Source: GCA-003244245 sp032230565 (GTDB lineage: Bacteria > Actinomycetota > Actinomycetes > Mycobacteriales > Pseudonocardiaceae). From it: DNA of 5,084 nucleotides. Below, one piece after another: positions 1 to 5,084 of the stretch. The position numbers and the translations under genes were made by a program. The notes beneath the pieces were generated by a model. It did no database searches. It was not told the origin of the DNA and saw nothing but the letters and a program-made list of their open reading frames with translations. Location of the stretch: contig JAVXWL010000182.1 in the NCBI GenBank assembly GCA_032230565.1, positions 1 to 5,084 on the forward strand, in the 5' to 3' direction. How positions within the stretch are numbered: the first letter of the stretch is position 1; each line of letters begins with the position of its first letter.

Positions 1-158
1 TCCTGCTCCTGTCCATGTCGAGCACATGAGCATTTCAAGAAACGTCTCTGCCGCAGCGTGGCGACGATCTCAGTTGCGTGATGGTACACAGACAACCCGT
101 CAGTCCGCGCCTGGCCTATAAGCTCGCCCATCTCTTCAGAGCATCAGCTTAAAGGGCT

Positions 159-187
159 GCGCCAGGCCGGGCTAAGGCCGGCGGCGC
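159..187. terminator. GC-rich hairpin, possible transcription terminator
   Basis: The sequence folds into two stacked 5-bp all-GC helices. GCGCC (159-163) pairs with GGCGC (183-187), and GCCGG (166-170) pairs with CCGGC (178-182). There is a 2-nt bulge at 164-165 and a 7-nt loop at 171-177. It lies about 170 nt downstream of the regulator's stop codon, so it could end that transcript, or one arriving from the left. No long U tract follows on either strand; in the minus direction there is only a TTT a few bases further on. Intrinsic terminators without a U tail are reported in actinomycetes, but chance pairing is common in GC-rich DNA. Confidence 0.35.
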
Positions 188-335
188 GCGTAGCGCACTC
201 TTAACCGAAGAGAGGTCTGTCCGGCGCCGCTGCGGGGGTCGGTTATGACTCGACAAGCGGGCTGGTTGTACCTCGGTGGAATATCGGGCGGCTGAGAACT
301 ATTACGACGATCCCCCGATAGGTTATTTGGTCGAT

Positions 336-348
336 CGAACGAAGTTCG
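336..348 (-). terminator. Small hairpin just after the regulator stop (weak)
   Basis: CGAAC (336-340) and GTTCG (344-348) form a 5-bp stem with a 3-nt loop, starting 8 nt past the regulator's TGA. There is no T-run behind it. It may protect the 3' end or contribute to termination, but it is short enough to be chance. Confidence 0.15.
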
Positions 349-356
349 GATTCGCA

Positions 357-3300
357 TCAAGGGATGTCGAGGGCAGCCAGAGTACGGACGATGACCTCTT
401 CAACCGGGGTGGCCTGCGCTCGGTGTTCGGCTTCCTGCCACCCTTGAGGCCCAAGCGTCTCGATGAGCTGAGCACGGCACCGCCTCAGGCGTGTTCGCAT
501 GGCACTGATTTGGCTGCCGGTGTCCTCGACCGCCGCCTGGAGCGACCGGCTGGCGTTCAGGGCAACGGCTGCCTCTTCCGGATGCCGATCAGCCAGGACG
601 AGGCCGGCGACGTCGAGTGCCTCGTCCGCCCAGTACGTCACCCCCTTGTCTCGCAACACCCGGAGAAGACGCGAGGCAAGGGCCGCAGCGGACTTGTCGC
701 CGTTCAGGATGGCGACCTGGCCGGCGCGGGCGAGCGCCATCATCAGTACGCGAGGCGCCCCCACCATCTGTTCCGAGTTGCGGATGGCTTGGGCGGCCAT
801 CGTACCGGCCGTCTCCTGATCACCCCGGAGGGCAGCCACCAGAGCCAGAGCGGAGGAGACGTGAGCGCGTAACGATTCGTCGTCGTCGACGACCTCGCCG
901 AGCTGCAGTGACGCGTGAAGCTCGGTAGCCGCCTCATCGAGGTGATCCTCGAGCAAGGCGATCCAACCCAAAGCCCAATGACACCAGCCAAGGAAGTCGA
1001 CGTTGTTCGACCGCCCAAGACAACCGCGAATTAGGCACTCGGCCTTCCGCGGCTCCCCGCTCGACAGAAAGACGTGAGCGCGGTAGAAGTCCACCTGAGC
1101 GACATGCTGTTCGCTGGGGAGACCAACCGCCACCTCCTTCGCCTTCCTGAAGAGCACCTCCCAGCGCTGATCATCCTCACCTGATCGCATCAGTAGCGAT
1201 GCCAGGGCGATCAACGCCTCCACGTGAGCTGAGCTCGGCATGTCGCAACGGTTGATCGCCTCGACGAGCCACTGACGCCAGCCCAGGGCCTCACCCCAAT
1301 ACCAGTAGGGCCAGTGCGCCGCCGCGAGGCGGAGCAGCGCGTCGTCATCGCCTCTCGCCGATGACCATTCCAATGCGGCGGCGAAGTTGTCTTGATCGGC
1401 GCTGATTCGCCGCAGCCACAGCCACCAGTTCCAGTAGTTCCACCTCGCCGCCCAGCGGTCGGCCAAGCCTAAGAAAAAGTCTCGGTGCCGGGTGCGGGCG
1501 TGGTCTGCCTCGCCTGCCTCGATGAGCTTCTGAGCGGCGTATTCCCGGACCGTTTCCAGTAGCCCGTAGCGAACCTCGGACTCCTCGCTGGAGACATAGA
1601 CCATCGACTTGTCCACCAACCGGGTCAGGAGAGCGAGCACCTCGAAGCCCGCTTTGGATGTATGAGCGGGCAGCTCAGATCCGACGACTGCCTCGACGGC
1701 GGCCAGCATGAAGGTTCCGCGGAACACGGACAGCCGGCGCAGGACCGCCTGCTCGGGGGTGGGGAGGAGCGTGTAACTCCAGTCCATCGCGGCCCGCAGC
1801 GTCTGGTGGCGAGGCACGGTGGTGCGCGCCCCTCCGGCCAGCAGGCGGAACCGGTCGTCGAGGCGTTCGGCTACCTGGTGGGCGCCCAGCACCCGCATCT
1901 TGCCCGCCGCCAGCTCCAGTCCCAACGGTATGCCATCCAGGCGCCGGCAGATCCTGCCCACCGCGGCGGCGTTAGCGTCGCTGAGCCCGAAGCCCGACCG
2001 GGCCAGCCGGGCTCTTTCGCAGAACAGCGTGACGGCGTCGGAACGGGCCAGCTCCTCGACGCTGGCGGCCTCGTCCGGCGGCATGGACAGCGGCGGAACC
2101 TTCCACATCACCTCCCCGGGAACGCCCAAGACCTCCCGGCTGGTGGCGAGCACCGTGATGTCCGGGCATTGGGTGAGCACGCTCTGGGCGAGCCGGGCGG
2201 CGGCCTCGACGACGTGCTCACAATTGTCGAGGATGAGCAGCAGCCGGCGGGCCGCCAGGTGATCGCAGAGGCGCTGTTCGAGCGACTTTTCGGGGTGGAC
2301 CAGCGCGCTGGGGAGCAAACCTAGGGCGGTGACGACCTGATTAGCAACGAGGTCGGGGTTGCGGACGGGCGCGAGCTCGACGAACCAGGCGCCGTCGAGA
2401 AACCGTCCGAGGGCGCCGGCGGCCGCCTGGAGCGCCAGCCGAGTCTTGCCGGCTCCGCCGATGCCGGCGAGCGTCAGCAGGCGCGAGGTCGCCAGAAGCG
2501 TGGCGACCTCGCTCAACTCGCGCTCCCGGCCCACGAATGAGGTCAGCGCCACCGGCAAGTTATTTCGGCGGGCGTCCAGAGACCGCAGTGGAGGGAAGTC
2601 GCGGGGCAGGTCGGGATGTATGACCTGGTACACCCGCTCGGAACGGGCGAGGTCGGGCAGTCGGTGCTCTCCGAGGTCGATCAGACCCATGCCGGGGGGC
2701 AGGTCGTCCTGGCCGAGCTCAGCGGCGACGTGCGAACAAACGACTTGGCCGGCGGCAGCAGTGGCGAGCAAGCGGGCGGTGCGGTCGAGGATCGGGCCGA
2801 ACCAGTTCCCGGCGCGACGTTCCACCGTCCCGGCGTGAACCGCCATGCGCACCCTCAGCGGGGCAGCCGACGCCCACGTCGTCTCCAGCAGTCTGCGTTG
2901 GACCGTCACGGCGGTCTCCACCGCATCGGGGACGCTCGGGAACGCGATGCGGAACGCGTCGCTGGTGTGGCTGAAGACCTCGCCGCCGTGGGACTCTACT
3001 GCCTCGAGAAGCAGCGCGTCATGGCGAGCGAGGTCGCTCGCCATCGCCTCCTGCTCACCCTCCCACCGGCGGGTATCGGCCTCGATGTCACTGAAGAGGA
3101 AGACGACGATGTCGCTGGTCCGGCGGTGCGCTGCGGCTGTCCCCGCTTGGTTGACCGGTGCGGCGAGATCCGTGGACTGGCGAAGGATTTGTTCCTCGAG
3201 CCGGCGCAGTTCCGGCATCGGCTCCACGCCGAGCTCCTCCCCGAGGAGGCGGCGCACCCGGTGGAAAGCCCGCAGGGCTTCGGCCTGGCGGCCGAGCCGG

Positions 3301-3950
3301 TAGAGCGCCAGCATCAGCTGGCCCCACGGCCGTTCCCGCAGTGGATGCTCAGCCACGTGAGCTTCCAACCGCCCCAGGGCATCTTGAGCCCGGCCGAGGG
3401 CCAGCAGCGCCTCGGCGAGGTCTTCTACCGCGCCCAAGCGGGCTTCCTCCAACCGCTGCGCCTCCAGCTGGGCAAATGGCCGGTCAGAAAGGTCTGCGAG
3501 CGCGGCACCCCGCCATAGCTCCAGCGCCCTTTCCAACTTGCCGGCCGCCACGGCGACGTCACCGCCGGCGAGCGCCCGCCTCCCCCCTGCTACCAGCCGG
3601 TCGAACCGGAAGGCGTCCACGCAGTCGAGCGCCGCCTCGAGGACGTAACCACCGTCCCGGCCACGAAGGAGGGGCGTCTTCCCGCCCGCGGTCCGACCGG
3701 CCGCGCCGAGGGCCCGCCGCAGCCGGGACACGAGACTTTGGAGCGTCGCCTGGACGGTGGCCGGCGGCGACTCGCCCCACAAGTCGTTAACCAGCACGGT
3801 GACCGGGACGACCTGGTTCAAGCGAACCAGGAGAGAGGCGAGCAGCGCGCGCTGCTTGGGACTGCCGATGTCGATCGTCCGGTCGCCGGCGATCACTTCG
3901 ACGCTGCCAAGCAAGCGAAACTCGATGCTGCGGCTCTCCCCGGGGTCCAC
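357..3950 (-). CDS. AfsR/SARP-family STAND regulator: winged helix, BTAD, cyclase-like domain, NB-ARC ATPase, TPR-like C-terminus
   Basis: This is a large cytoplasmic transcriptional regulator, about 1197 aa from the GTG at 3948-3950. Residues 9-105 are an OmpR/SARP winged helix (FRLLGSVEV, PKQRALLASLL, DLWGE, LVSRLRRALG, GYVLE). Residues 112-258 are the bacterial transcriptional activator domain (FDRLV, AFHRVRRLLGEELGVEP). Residues 281-445 are a class III nucleotide cyclase homology domain with FSDIE (D288) and SDAF (D331), but with substrate-binding positions altered. After the linker NNLPVALTSFVGRE comes a STAND ATPase. It shows Walker A GIGGAGKT (K502), Walker B LLILDNCEHV (D575), TSRE (603-606), GIPLGLELAA (673-682), RHQTLRAAMDWS (714-725) and LVDKSMV (778-784). 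Residues about 820-1160 are helical and TPR-like, with an unusual tryptophan cluster at 833-894. In AfsR-type proteins the N-terminus binds direct repeats at promoters and recruits RNA polymerase, while the ATPase/TPR part gates activity; I infer the same here. The GTG start has GGAGG (3955-3959) 4 nt upstream. A TTG at 3960-3962 would add four residues. The gene is divergent from the 4061 gene. The family call is firm; the ligand and targets are unknown. Confidence 0.95.
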   Translation of the reverse strand: MDPGESRSIEFRLLGSVEVIAGDRTIDIGSPKQRALLASLLVRLNQVVPVTVLVNDLWGESPPATVQATLQSLVSRLRRALGAAGRTAGGKTPLLRGRDGGYVLEAALDCVDAFRFDRLVAGGRRALAGGDVAVAAGKLERALELWRGAALADLSDRPFAQLEAQRLEEARLGAVEDLAEALLALGRAQDALGRLEAHVAEHPLRERPWGQLMLALYRLGRQAEALRAFHRVRRLLGEELGVEPMPELRRLEEQILRQSTDLAAPVNQAGTAAAHRRTSDIVVFLFSDIEADTRRWEGEQEAMASDLARHDALLLEAVESHGGEVFSHTSDAFRIAFPSVPDAVETAVTVQRRLLETTWASAAPLRVRMAVHAGTVERRAGNWFGPILDRTARLLATAAAGQVVCSHVAAELGQDDLPPGMGLIDLGEHRLPDLARSERVYQVIHPDLPRDFPPLRSLDARRNNLPVALTSFVGRERELSEVATLLATSRLLTLAGIGGAGKTRLALQAAAGALGRFLDGAWFVELAPVRNPDLVANQVVTALGLLPSALVHPEKSLEQRLCDHLAARRLLLILDNCEHVVEAAARLAQSVLTQCPDITVLATSREVLGVPGEVMWKVPPLSMPPDEAASVEELARSDAVTLFCERARLARSGFGLSDANAAAVGRICRRLDGIPLGLELAAGKMRVLGAHQVAERLDDRFRLLAGGARTTVPRHQTLRAAMDWSYTLLPTPEQAVLRRLSVFRGTFMLAAVEAVVGSELPAHTSKAGFEVLALLTRLVDKSMVYVSSEESEVRYGLLETVREYAAQKLIEAGEADHARTRHRDFFLGLADRWAARWNYWNWWLWLRRISADQDNFAAALEWSSARGDDDALLRLAAAHWPYWYWGEALGWRQWLVEAINRCDMPSSAHVEALIALASLLMRSGEDDQRWEVLFRKAKEVAVGLPSEQHVAQVDFYRAHVFLSSGEPRKAECLIRGCLGRSNNVDFLGWCHWALGWIALLEDHLDEAATELHASLQLGEVVDDDESLRAHVSSALALVAALRGDQETAGTMAAQAIRNSEQMVGAPRVLMMALARAGQVAILNGDKSAAALASRLLRVLRDKGVTYWADEALDVAGLVLADRHPEEAAVALNASRSLQAAVEDTGSQISAMRTRLRRCRAQLIETLGPQGWQEAEHRAQATPVEEVIVRTLAALDIP

Positions 3951-3954
3951 GCCC

Positions 3955-3959
3955 CCTCC
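3955..3959 (-). promoter_or_regulatory. Ribosome binding site deciding the regulator start
   Basis: GGAGG on the minus strand lies 4 nt upstream of the GTG at 3948-3950, within a run reading GGGAGGGGGC. The competing TTG at 3960-3962 has only AAGG (3967-3970), also 4 nt away. The stronger SD and better start codon favour GTG. The first conserved winged-helix residues (IEFRLLG) begin shortly after either start, so both give a complete domain. Confidence 0.5.
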
Positions 3960-3966
3960 CAATCTG

Positions 3967-3994
3967 CCTTGCGATGCAGGCTACCCCTGCAAGG
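3967..3994. promoter_or_regulatory. Interrupted dyad at the regulator's 5' end, candidate operator
   Basis: The right arm CCTGCAAGG (3986-3994) is the reverse complement of CCTTGCAGG. The left arm (3967-3980) is the same sequence with five extra bases, GATGC, inserted after CCTTGC. Arm pairs are CCTTGC/GCAAGG (outer) and GCAGG/CCTGC (inner), with CTACC between the inner arms. The dyad covers the expected promoter and leader of the regulator, and its right arm contains the first GCAAG of the 11-bp repeat array. It could be a binding site or, as RNA, a hairpin near the regulator's start. Confidence 0.35.
3978..3983 (-). promoter_or_regulatory. Candidate -10 element for the regulator
   Basis: The minus strand reads TAGCCT, which matches the TAnnnT pattern of actinobacterial -10 elements. 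Transcription would begin near 3971 and give a leader of about 20 nt to the GTG. No convincing -35 hexamer lies 16-18 bp upstream; the CTTGC repeats occupy that area instead. Assignment by pattern only. Confidence 0.3.
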
Positions 3995-4015
3995 ACGGCG
4001 CAAGCTCCCCGCAAG
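3989..4015 (+). repeat. Three GCAAG direct repeats with exact 11-bp period, candidate SARP operator
   Basis: GCAAG occurs at 3989-3993, 4000-4004 and 4011-4015, so the copies start 11 bp apart, about one helical turn each. SARP activators are known to bind short direct repeats with an 11-bp period (a heptamer plus a 4-bp spacer), placed so that the last repeat lies about 8 bp before the -10. Here, taking the last heptamer as 4011-4017, the gap to the -10-like hexamer at 4025-4030 is 7 bp. The array lies between the SARP-type regulator and the divergent gene. The repeat sequence does not match the TCGAG-type heptamer of some antibiotic SARPs, but the recognition sequence varies between family members. 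Target assignment is inference. Confidence 0.5.
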
Positions 4016-4024
4016 TGCTGCGTG

Positions 4025-4030
4025 GATGCT
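4025..4030 (+). promoter_or_regulatory. Candidate -10 element for the 4061 gene
   Basis: GATGCT keeps the second-position A and final T of the -10 consensus. It would start transcription near 4037 and give a leader of about 24 nt that contains the AAGGA ribosome binding site at 4048-4052. A weak -10 with no recognisable -35, but with direct repeats in its place, is typical of activator-dependent promoters. Confidence 0.3.
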
Positions 4031-4047
4031 CATCGCGGGACCGAGAC

Positions 4048-4052
4048 AAGGA
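4048..4052 (+). promoter_or_regulatory. Ribosome binding site deciding the start at 4061
   Basis: AAGGA lies 8 nt before the ATG at 4061. The later in-frame ATG at 4076 has no comparable site. The frame also stays open upstream to 3974, but starting there would place the GCAAG repeats inside the coding region and add a stretch with no family resemblance. Confidence 0.6.
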
Positions 4053-4060
4053 CGGGGACG

Positions 4061-4864
4061 ATGGCCGCGACAACCATGCTGAACGCGGTTTCGGCCGCGC
4101 TGTCGGTGGTGTCGGCCCGAACGGCGGACCTCCTGCAGTCACTGCCCCACACCGCCGTCGCGATCCCGGACTCCTCCTGGACAGTCCGGGAAGCGGCGGT
4201 TCACCTGGCCATGGTTGGCTTCCGTTACGCCGGGATGGTCTACGGCGAGCCGACTCAGTACCCCTCCCTGGCCCCCGAGATATGCGCCCGGCTCAACGAT
4301 CAGCTCAACGCTGACATCCCGGAATCCAATCCCCATAAGCTTGCCGCCCTCATGCGCGAGGGAACCGAGCGCCTCCTGTCGGCAGCCGAGTCCTGCGACG
4401 ACACCCAGGATGTTCTCTTCGACTGCGGAGTGGTGATAGCGATCCCTCACCTCGTGGGCATCACAGTGGCCGAACACTTGCTCCACGGCTACGACATAGC
4501 GGTCGCCGTACGCCGGCCGTGGCCTATCGAGGCTCACCACGCCGCGCTCGGACTGTTCGGCTACTGCCAGAGTTATGGGCTCCGTCTCAACCCGGCGATG
4601 ACTAAGGCGCACACGGCCGGCTACGCCATTGAGCTAACGACCGGTGAACGCTTCACGATCCGGTTCGTCGACGGTAAGTACCGTCTCGAACCGCCGAGTT
4701 CCGGACCGGTGGACTGCACGATCACGGCTGATCCTGTTGCCTTCCTGCTCGTCGAGTCGGGACGAATAAGCCAGTGGGCCGCGATCGCTCTCGGGCTCAT
4801 AGAGGCGGATGGCGATCGGCCCGGGCTCGCGCTGGGATTCAAGAACCTGTTCCTGTTTCCGTGA
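4061..4864 (+). CDS. Maleylpyruvate isomerase-family (MDMPI/DinB-like) protein with SCP2-like C-terminal domain
   Basis: This 267-aa cytoplasmic protein has an N-terminal four-helix MDMPI/DinB-type domain (about 6-150) and a C-terminal SCP2-like sterol-carrier fold (about 185-262). Mycothiol-dependent maleylpyruvate isomerase combines the same two parts, at about 240 aa. The conserved tryptophan (SSW, W40), the helix TVREAAVHLA with H48, and the motif AEHLLHGYDIA with E138 and H142 are all present. The His...Glu-x3-His set corresponds to the zinc ligands I recall from the Corynebacterium glutamicum enzyme, so metal binding is likely intact. The C-terminal part shows YAIELTTGERFTIRF, CTITADPVAFLLVESGR and GDRPGLALGF. 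Many relatives carry the 'maleylpyruvate isomerase' name without evidence for that substrate. A mycothiol-dependent isomerase, transferase or detoxification role is therefore inference, and no gentisate-pathway gene is visible nearby. There is no signal peptide or membrane segment. It is probably co-transcribed with the VOC gene 33 bases downstream and driven from the repeat-bearing promoter. Confidence 0.85.
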   Translation: MAATTMLNAVSAALSVVSARTADLLQSLPHTAVAIPDSSWTVREAAVHLAMVGFRYAGMVYGEPTQYPSLAPEICARLNDQLNADIPESNPHKLAALMREGTERLLSAAESCDDTQDVLFDCGVVIAIPHLVGITVAEHLLHGYDIAVAVRRPWPIEAHHAALGLFGYCQSYGLRLNPAMTKAHTAGYAIELTTGERFTIRFVDGKYRLEPPSSGPVDCTITADPVAFLLVESGRISQWAAIALGLIEADGDRPGLALGFKNLFLFP

Positions 4865-4883
4865 GGCCTGTTTAAGACACTTC

Positions 4884-4889
4884 AGGAGG
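4884..4889 (+). promoter_or_regulatory. Strong ribosome binding site for the VOC gene
   Basis: AGGAGG (part of AGGAGGT) sits 8 nt before the ATG at 4898, which is close to ideal. The gene may therefore be translated more strongly than the upstream isomerase-family gene, whose site is only AAGGA. Confidence 0.8.
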
Positions 4890-4897
4890 TTAATCCG

Positions 4898-5084
4898 ATG
4901 ACCACCTTGCCGCAGGAGGCCACGACAGCGACCATCTCGCTTACCCTCGACTGCACCGACCCTGAGCGCCTAGCTATTTTTTGGAGCCAGGCGCTTGGGT
5001 ACCAAGAAGTAGCCAGAGTGGATAACTTTGTTGTGCTCGCGCCTGCCTCTGATATGGCAGGTCCCAAATTCGCCCTACAAAAGG
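4898..5084 (+). CDS. VOC/glyoxalase-superfamily protein (partial, cut by the right edge)
   Basis: The first 62 residues are visible and the frame is still open at the window end. The start is secure: ATG at 4898 behind AGGAGG. Residues 12-35 read as the first beta-alpha unit of a vicinal oxygen chelate module, with the strand TISLTLDCTD followed by the helix PERLAIFWSQALGY. The strand NFVVLAP and a GPKFALQ segment follow. The LDCTDPERLA-FW pattern is typical of the glyoxalase-like subgroup common in actinobacteria. At the position where metal-dependent VOC enzymes carry the first metal ligand (usually His, Glu or Gln) this protein seems to have Asp18, so catalytic metal binding cannot be assumed; the remaining ligands lie outside the window. 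Some members are glyoxalases, dioxygenases or resistance proteins and others are binding proteins, so no substrate is proposed. Position suggests the same operon as the gene at 4061. Third-position G/C drops in the second half of the visible part. Confidence 0.8.
   Translation, partial: MTTLPQEATTATISLTLDCTDPERLAIFWSQALGYQEVARVDNFVVLAPASDMAGPKFALQK

Larger units (their letters stand above)
1..356. other. Left-edge region without a confident gene
   Basis: No reading frame here has both a credible start and recognisable protein content. Two plus-strand frames are open from the left edge and stop at about 81 and 119-121, so the tail of a convergent gene entering from the left is possible. On the minus strand a frame with an ATG at 129-131 stays open to the left edge, giving 43 codons beginning MGELIGQARTDG. 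About 63% of its third positions are G or C, but it has no properly spaced ribosome binding site and no family I recognise. A second short minus-strand frame, ATG at 355-357 to 172, overlaps the regulator stop as TGATG. It also lacks a Shine-Dalgarno sequence and reads as low-complexity Arg/Pro/Ser-rich protein. The clearest structure in the region is the GC hairpin at 159-187. Confidence 0.5.

Noticed and set aside
322..356. GTTCGATC-like sequence on the minus strand resembling a tRNA T-loop
   Set aside because: No acceptor, D or anticodon arm can be formed around it; it is part of a short hairpin just after the regulator stop.
172..357. 61-codon minus-strand frame whose ATG overlaps the regulator stop (TGATG), suggesting translational coupling
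   Set aside because: There is no Shine-Dalgarno sequence before the ATG, the product is Arg/Pro/Ser-rich with no family resemblance, and it runs through the GC hairpin. One overlap of this kind is not enough to call a gene.
276..872. 198-codon plus-strand reading frame opposite the regulator's C-terminus
   Set aside because: It lies almost wholly antisense to a well-supported gene. The protein has no recognisable family and is Arg/Gly-rich, as expected from a shadow frame in GC-rich DNA.
1662..2324. 220-codon plus-strand reading frame antisense to the ATPase module
   Set aside because: The opposite strand carries Walker A/B and other STAND motifs over the same region. This frame is Gln/Gly/His/Arg-rich low-complexity shadow sequence.
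2616..3518. 300-codon plus-strand reading frame antisense to the BTAD and cyclase-like domains
   Set aside because: Its length is explained by high G/C third positions on the opposite strand removing stop codons. The translation has no domain signature, while the minus strand encodes conserved motifs throughout.
4139..4612. 157-codon minus-strand frame opposite the isomerase-family gene
   Set aside because: The plus strand over the same span carries the conserved His and Glu-x3-His motifs with correct spacing; the antisense product shows no recognisable domain.
4977..4982. Run of six T, considered as a frameshift site or terminator tail
   Set aside because: It lies in frame within Ile-Phe-Trp codons of a conserved VOC helix, has no upstream GC hairpin, and does not make a full slippery heptamer.

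Overview
The window looks like chromosomal DNA from a high-GC actinomycete. The reasons are strong G/C preference at third codon positions, an AfsR/SARP-type regulator built on a STAND ATPase, and a mycothiol-dependent maleylpyruvate isomerase-family protein. Both families are largely or characteristically actinobacterial. No rRNA, tRNA, CRISPR array or insertion sequence was recognised.

Layout. Positions 1-356 hold no confident gene. They contain a strong GC-rich hairpin (159-187) that may be a terminator. Positions 357-3950 on the minus strand encode one very large regulator of about 1197 aa. Its domain order is winged helix, BTAD, class III cyclase-like domain, NB-ARC/STAND ATPase and TPR-like C-terminus. 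Positions 3951-4060 are a compact divergent control region. Positions 4061-4864 (+) encode a 267-aa protein with an MDMPI/DinB-type N-terminus and an SCP2-like C-terminus. From 4898 (+), 33 bases later and behind a near-perfect Shine-Dalgarno sequence, a VOC/glyoxalase-superfamily gene begins and runs off the right edge.

How the parts may work together. The divergent region carries three perfect GCAAG pentamers spaced exactly 11 bp apart (3989, 4000, 4011). The third lies about 7 bp upstream of a weak -10-like hexamer that would place the transcript start just ahead of the isomerase-family gene. This is the geometry known for SARP operators (direct repeats with an 11-bp period next to the -10). 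The working model is a cluster-situated STAND-SARP sensor that switches on a divergent operon of two small enzymes and perhaps also controls itself. An overlapping dyad sits at its own start. The ligand, the pathway and the catalytic activities cannot be read from the sequence.
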